Part shown: piece after piece, positions 5,701 to 8,565 of the stretch
Position numbering within the stretch: the stretch's first letter is position 1
Layout: each line of letters begins with the position of its first letter
NCBI GenBank assembly: GCA_029250305.1
Contig: JAQXFM010000264.1
Coordinates: forward strand, 1 to 8,565
Direction: 5' to 3'
Source: Candidatus Poseidoniaceae archaeon
GTDB lineage: Archaea > Thermoplasmatota > Poseidoniia > Poseidoniales > Poseidoniaceae
Length of the DNA: 8,565 nt
Made by a program: the position numbers and the translations under genes
Notes under the pieces: generated by a model
What the model saw: only the letters and a program-made list of their open reading frames with translations
What the model was told of the DNA's origin: nothing
The model's database searches: none

Positions 5701-7348
5701 CTTAAGCAGCGGTTTTGCTTACTTCCTTTGGGTCGTGTCTGGGGTTTGTTTGCTCATCGCTTTGGTTCCTTTCTTCACGGTTGAACTCCCTTCAATGTTG
5801 AAACAAAGGAACCCTCGCTGGGCTCATCTTCATCGACACGCCGGACGGAACACGTGTGCTTCGCTGGGCTTAGCCCTGCTCGTGTGGACCGTTGGGCTGC
5901 ACAGCCTCGACCCAATTCGGAAAGGGATGACACCCGACGAACTCTCCTTCATTGTCCTCGGGCTCGTTGAAGTGTTTGCTGGTGTCCTTTTGTTGACGAG
6001 TGCTGCGCCAATCCTCGTAGGGCGGTTGGGGAAGTCGAAACGCTTGACCAAGCGATTTGGCCCTGTGCTACCCGTGGCCCTCGCCCACCCGTTGTCTTCA
6101 CCTGTTCGCACGGCCGTCGTGATGGGCATGTTCTCAATCACCGTCTTTTCAGTGGTTGTACTCAGCGGGTATGCGGAGCAATTCGATAACTACTCCAGTT
6201 CCTTTGTCGAGGAAGCAGAAGGCGAGTATGAACTTCTGCTCACGGGGTCGCGTGCTCGTCCGATCGAACTACCTGCTGATCCAGCAGATTGGAATCTGTC
6301 ACAGGCGACAGCTGATTCCATCGATTCTGTAGCGAGGATTCATCGAAGCCAGGTGTTCCTTGAGAATGCAGAGGGTGACAGGATGCCCTACCTTCTGCGT
6401 GGGTTTGACGACAACTTCTCAGAGCACGGTGGATTGCCACTTTACACATGGGATGAAAGCCTAGGTACGACCGAAAAACAGGTGTGGATGACGGTCAGCG
6501 ACCGTGAGGATTTGGTCATCGTTGATGCCTCCTTTGGACTCGAATCTGTCGCCGATGGGAGTGGGCTTTCAACCCTAAGTTTTTCAATTGGAGAATCAAT
6601 TTCGCTAATTGATACTTCCAATCCTGGAAATGCCAAAATTGTCAAGGTTGCCGGTTTCATGGAACAGTCCTCATATTTGTTCTCAGCAGGGGTATGGATT
6701 GCGGATGAACCCGCCATCGAACAATTTGACGCTCGCCTCACTCGGATGTATGTGAGCGTTGATGATGAGGCGCAAGCAAGCGCCAGTTTCGTTGCCTCAG
6801 ATGCGCCGATTTCACCGATGGGCAAGAGTTCCGATGTTCGACTTGCCTCACAGGACCTAGCAGAGCAACTGGAACTTGGATTGAACGATGACGGCGTTCA
6901 AGTTTCAATCATCGCAGAGGATGTCATGGTCATCCAGTCACTCGTGTTGGCACTGCTGGCCATTTTCGAAGCCTATCTTTCACTTGGATTGATAGTTGGG
7001 ATTGCAGGGATTGGCGTCGTCACTGTCCGCTCGGTATCAGAACGCACCAAAACAATCGGCATTCTCAGGGCGCTTGGTTATCGGCGAAGCATGGTTATGT
7101 CGACCTTTATGATCGAAGTGGTTTGGGTAGCTGTTCTTGGGATGTTGAACGGTGCTGCGATAGCGATTGGCTTCCATCGTGCACTTTACGAGACGTTTTG
7201 GAAGGATCAAGGAGCGAGCTTTAGCCTCCCTGTGACCACCATTATTCTCGTGGTTTTTGGTGGTCTTACGCTCGTTTTGGCCGCCACAGCCTATCCAATT
7301 CGCAAAGCATCGCTCGTACCACCATCTGCTGCGCTGCGCGAATCATGA
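2771..7348 (+). CDS. Giant FtsX-type ABC permease with propeller-like external insert
   Basis: This 1525-aa membrane protein is the partner of the LolD/MacB-like ATPase. Predicted order: hydrophobic helices near 1-18, 25-48, 56-78 and 96-118; external domain 1 at 119-805; FtsX domain 1 with helices near 806-834, 855-888 and 905-932; more helices at 951-978, 983-1003, 1026-1045, 1058-1082 and 1112-1133; external domain 2 at 1134-1385; FtsX domain 2 with helices near 1386-1418, 1442-1470 and 1488-1510. The coupling-helix motifs RRSEFGTLRSLGMSQSDA (837-854) and SERTKTIGILRALGYRRS (1423-1440) are typical of FtsX/MacB/LolCE permeases. VNAILAEELDLEQGDVIELG (241-260) is a MacB periplasmic-core signature. 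Typical MacB or LolC/E proteins have about 400-650 residues and two-FtsX permeases about 800, so this one is far larger. The excess is mainly in external domain 1, where residues 410-650 are Trp/Gly/Asp-rich with propeller-like phrases (SEDGQYGLVAHTDG) and a likely disulfide pair C607/C623. The substrate is unknown. GTG 2771 is the first conventional start; CTG 2753 is better placed for the Shine-Dalgarno. Confidence 0.88.
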   Translation: MLLVLTAIVAAAGTWGLTRAHKISLLCSVGLVVVPVVDAALAFGLLSWCSVEGATRFVGSFSFGLVSMIFIQPLLVPQRLVVWRIARETVLRRKRQAALLMLGLVIASAIITSSLVVGDSLDATVQYEIEGAWGETDITISGLDLSTGERVTISEDVANDVWSRVQDDDELDRALLGQQQGLVAGVSVEGEVRSLPSITWLAFNSTIDAEGIWPDLGLNDGLRYADIAASNEADNPLHVVVNAILAEELDLEQGDVIELGWYITEENQRQRSTAMAKVLKVVPNTGQGAAAGTSAPALFTDLATAQRLQGMDGVLNTVYYAVRDAYDDADTIPAIVEGIETHLDEVLRTEDVGLNIDEDASTGALTLSSDRGLGRLSGHDTVALRDNLTSLGIDSMLEVLQVPLIDVEFEDEPLLTLASADIHTLGEGDRALWHVSDSGFGYQIGGKGEAWMWRVSDGSSVLDFTLSEDGQYGLVAHTDGLVVGSESELDEEAWASYDSSGTMHAVATHNGAWWAVEANDSSIQLHTFSSDFSVHSTRDLELPIPSKIVGIELVIEDGIYVEVEGLLTIDRYASTEVEINALFEPINEGDWPADSSNQGVPAEHERCNGVASLVLFTPPQSWCTYEGGLVRWSSNSGAIESIRLPVLSTAGGFGTVPQMLLAFGGENAPFATENGTIEVSQRLLELDLANTDAFWVKGLIPYAFGDDTAYRLKHAGYYSDVEGLEGLAELDAVVLGLVSLTDAEELASAGENERSLIVLTPANSGDDAEATIRSWLDELASAEDLNLNVRPVKVDAAALASESSGVLAAMFLVFGSFTIAAGVLLVLTIVLMLAEARRSEFGTLRSLGMSQSDARSLAVMEGAMVASLSCIVGSVVGLGLAWFISIGFQSMFSSVGSGQFLFEWAWGSIFAGWSWGFLLAIGTLWGTAVWTARTNIVVALRGGKEPQSQSVSWLLVLLQILFLGAGLLSLAILAVLGLSSGFAYFLWVVSGVCLLIALVPFFTVELPSMLKQRNPRWAHLHRHAGRNTCASLGLALLVWTVGLHSLDPIRKGMTPDELSFIVLGLVEVFAGVLLLTSAAPILVGRLGKSKRLTKRFGPVLPVALAHPLSSPVRTAVVMGMFSITVFSVVVLSGYAEQFDNYSSSFVEEAEGEYELLLTGSRARPIELPADPADWNLSQATADSIDSVARIHRSQVFLENAEGDRMPYLLRGFDDNFSEHGGLPLYTWDESLGTTEKQVWMTVSDREDLVIVDASFGLESVADGSGLSTLSFSIGESISLIDTSNPGNAKIVKVAGFMEQSSYLFSAGVWIADEPAIEQFDARLTRMYVSVDDEAQASASFVASDAPISPMGKSSDVRLASQDLAEQLELGLNDDGVQVSIIAEDVMVIQSLVLALLAIFEAYLSLGLIVGIAGIGVVTVRSVSERTKTIGILRALGYRRSMVMSTFMIEVVWVAVLGMLNGAAIAIGFHRALYETFWKDQGASFSLPVTTIILVVFGGLTLVLAATAYPIRKASLVPPSAALRES

Positions 7349-7369
7349 GCGGAGTGGAGAAGAAAGGGT

Positions 7370-7410
7370 CTTTTATTTCAATCCGTTTTACGGATAAAAT
7401 TCTATTTTCC
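7370..7410 (+). terminator. probable terminator of the ABC operon
   Basis: The region begins 22 bases after the permease stop. It contains the T-rich run TCTTTTATTTC, a perfect 5-bp hairpin ATCCG-TTTTA-CGGAT (7381-7395), then AAAATTCTATTTTCC. Archaeal termination mainly uses T-rich tracts on the coding strand, which occur here on both sides of the hairpin. The hairpin alone is weak. Confidence 0.45.
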
Positions 7411-7518
7411 TCCTAAATTTCGAACTACGGTCTTCCGGTGCATCGAGTTACTGAGAGGTGTTTATCCATCTATCTTGGTGCGCCAAATTGAGAGGAACTT
7501 GCAACACTTTTCAAAGCG

Positions 7519-7530
7519 GTTTTACAAAAC
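7519..7530. repeat. short inverted repeat upstream of a promoter
   Basis: GTTTT-AC-AAAAC is a perfect 5-bp inverted repeat with a two-base centre, ending 13 bases before the TATA box at 7544. The position would suit an activator or repressor site, but five A/T-rich pairs can arise by chance. Confidence 0.25.
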
Positions 7531-7543
7531 ATTGCTCCTATAG

Positions 7544-7551
7544 TATAAATA
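7544..7551 (+). promoter_or_regulatory. archaeal TATA box for the secreted-protein gene
   Basis: TATAAATA is the cleanest TATA-like element in the window and lies in an otherwise mixed-composition gap. A start site about 25 bases downstream, near 7570, would leave a 5' UTR of roughly 25-30 bases carrying the Shine-Dalgarno. This indicates that the downstream gene has its own leadered transcript, separate from the ABC operon. Confidence 0.65.
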
Positions 7552-7585
7552 CGACGCATGACGTGCTCAGGAGTACCGAACCATC

Positions 7586-7590
7586 GGAGG
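7586..7590 (+). promoter_or_regulatory. Shine-Dalgarno of the secreted-protein gene
   Basis: GGAGG ends seven bases before the ATG at 7598, ideal spacing, and fixes the start. It is a stronger ribosome binding site than those of most other genes in the window. Confidence 0.75.
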
Positions 7591-7597
7591 TATAGAT

Positions 7598-8565
7598 ATG
7601 AATAAAAAAACCCCTATGATTCTCGTTGCAATGTTGTTGCTTAGCCTCATGGCGAGCATCGACATGGCCGAGTTGCAAGAAACCGTTGATGTCGAAGAAA
7701 CCAGTGCTCGCTCCGGCGCAGATGCTGAAGTCATCGCCATCACAAGCCCGAAAGAAACAACCTGTACAAACGCAGGCTGTCGAAACACATTGAACGCCGG
7801 AGAGACAACAAACTTCGAAGCCTACATCCAAAACAGTGGCGATGTTGACATCTCTGAACTCTCCTACACTGTCAGCGTTTTCCTGTCTGACGGTGACGGA
7901 AATCCAACACTGCTCGCAAAGGACGCAGCAGGGAACGATCTCCAATGGCAAAACACAGATGTCATCTGTGGAAATGCGAACCTTTGTGATTTCACTTCCT
8001 TGGCCCAAGGTAATGTCCTTGGTGGCGGCAAATATATCCTAAGATACGCTGGAAGCCCGATTGAATGGACGCCTATTGTTGGAGACTACATCATCGAAGT
8101 TCTCGCTGATACGCCTTCCGATTCGGATGCTGGAAACGACGCACAAACAATTGAAGTGAGCGTTGAAAACTGGTACGATATTCAAGTTGACCTCTCCTGG
8201 GACAGCGGCAAGGTAGCAGAATCTGGTGCAGGTGTCAAAGCCTGGACCCTCTCTGTGATCGCAAACGGGTCGGATACCTTTGACCCACGTGGCGTGACCA
8301 TTCGCCTCAAGGGCAGTGGCGACATTACCGCCCTCCAAGCTGACGACGGCACAGACCTCTATTCAGGTATTGCATTTTACGACTTGGTCGTTGGAACTTC
8401 TACCACTGTTGAAACATTCACCAATGTGTCAACCGATCCTCCTACCATCGACACAGGTGTCCGAAACGTACTCTCTTACTTGACTGAGTATACCTATGGT
8501 GGCAGTTTGACATTCGATGGCTCCGCTGAGGAAGCCTCCTACGGCCTTACTGCTCAAATGGTGAG
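7598..8565 (+). CDS. Secreted surface-type protein with CARDB/Ig-like domain (partial, 3' end outside)
   Basis: The frame is open for 322 codons to the window edge with no stop. The N-terminus is a typical Sec signal peptide: MNKK, a hydrophobic core to about residue 20 (PMILVAMLLLSLMASIDMA), then an acidic stretch. There is no twin-arginine and no lipobox cysteine. Residues about 43-95 (LNAGETTNFEAYIQNSGDVD) resemble CARDB/Ig-like beta-sandwich domains, which often stack in archaeal and bacterial surface proteins. A second similar sandwich seems to start at about 192 (NWYDIQVDLSWDSGKVAESG). Four cysteines form two close pairs, C56/C61 and C124/C130, suggesting disulfides outside the cell. 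Two N-glycosylation sequons are present (NGS at 223, NVS at 276). The composition is acidic, rich in Asp, Ser and Thr. It is probably a cell-surface or adhesive protein; function and full length are unknown. The gene has its own TATA box and Shine-Dalgarno. Confidence 0.8.
   Translation, partial: MNKKTPMILVAMLLLSLMASIDMAELQETVDVEETSARSGADAEVIAITSPKETTCTNAGCRNTLNAGETTNFEAYIQNSGDVDISELSYTVSVFLSDGDGNPTLLAKDAAGNDLQWQNTDVICGNANLCDFTSLAQGNVLGGGKYILRYAGSPIEWTPIVGDYIIEVLADTPSDSDAGNDAQTIEVSVENWYDIQVDLSWDSGKVAESGAGVKAWTLSVIANGSDTFDPRGVTIRLKGSGDITALQADDGTDLYSGIAFYDLVVGTSTTVETFTNVSTDPPTIDTGVRNVLSYLTEYTYGGSLTFDGSAEEASYGLTAQMV

Larger units (their letters stand above)
7349..7597. other. intergenic region between permease and secreted-protein gene
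   Basis: These 249 bases hold a hairpin/T-rich candidate terminator at the left end, an inverted repeat at 7519-7530, a strong TATA box at 7544-7551 and a Shine-Dalgarno at 7586-7590. In the middle (about 7411-7518) I see no convincing gene or RNA structure, only a direct repeat TGAGAGG at 7452-7458 and 7490-7496, which may be chance. Confidence 0.6.

Noticed and set aside
7458..7595. GTG-initiated 45-codon frame with three cysteines ending three bases before the secreted-protein ATG
   Set aside because: It runs through the TATA box and Shine-Dalgarno of the next gene and its translation has no coding character; the GAGAG before the GTG abuts the start codon with no spacer.
7538..8008. Minus-strand open frame of 156 codons
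   Set aside because: Antisense to the signal-peptide-bearing secreted protein, which has a promoter, Shine-Dalgarno and coherent domain pattern; the Cys-rich translation is a shadow effect.

Overview
The window looks like chromosomal DNA of an archaeon, most plausibly a marine planktonic euryarchaeote of the Marine Group II (Poseidoniales) type. Four things point to archaea: a Nob1-type rRNA-processing endonuclease (PIN domain plus zinc ribbon), a tRNA gene with no encoded CCA, a clean archaeal TATA box, and several genes that seem to have leaderless starts. The finer placement is inference from moderate base composition and overall gene style. No insertion sequence, integrase, CRISPR array or phage gene is visible.

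Layout: tRNA-Glu(UUC) lies at the left edge on the minus strand (22-96). Upstream of it on the same strand is a YqaA/DedA-type VTT membrane protein (175-783). It diverges from nob1 on the plus strand (864-1358). nob1 runs tail to tail, with one base between, into a minus-strand pair: a MoaD-like sulfur carrier (1748-1999) followed by a TatA-type translocase subunit (1360-1674). From a 52-base divergent gap after moaD, the plus strand carries a LolD/MacB-type ABC ATPase (2052-2750) and a very large FtsX-type permease (2771-7348, 1525 aa). After a 249-base intergenic region holding a probable terminator and a strong promoter, a secreted surface-type protein begins at 7598 and runs off the right edge.

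How they work together: the ATPase and permease form a two-gene operon encoding a MacB/LolCDE-like mechanotransmission ABC system. Such systems use cytoplasmic ATP hydrolysis to move extracytoplasmic domains rather than to pump solute through a pore. The unusual part is the first external domain of the permease, nearly 700 residues, with a Trp/Gly-rich beta-propeller-like stretch apparently inserted between two copies of a MacB-like subdomain. The secreted protein downstream has its own promoter; a functional link to the ABC system is possible but unproven. The left-hand genes are housekeeping functions: translation, ribosome maturation, sulfur carriage for molybdopterin, and protein export.
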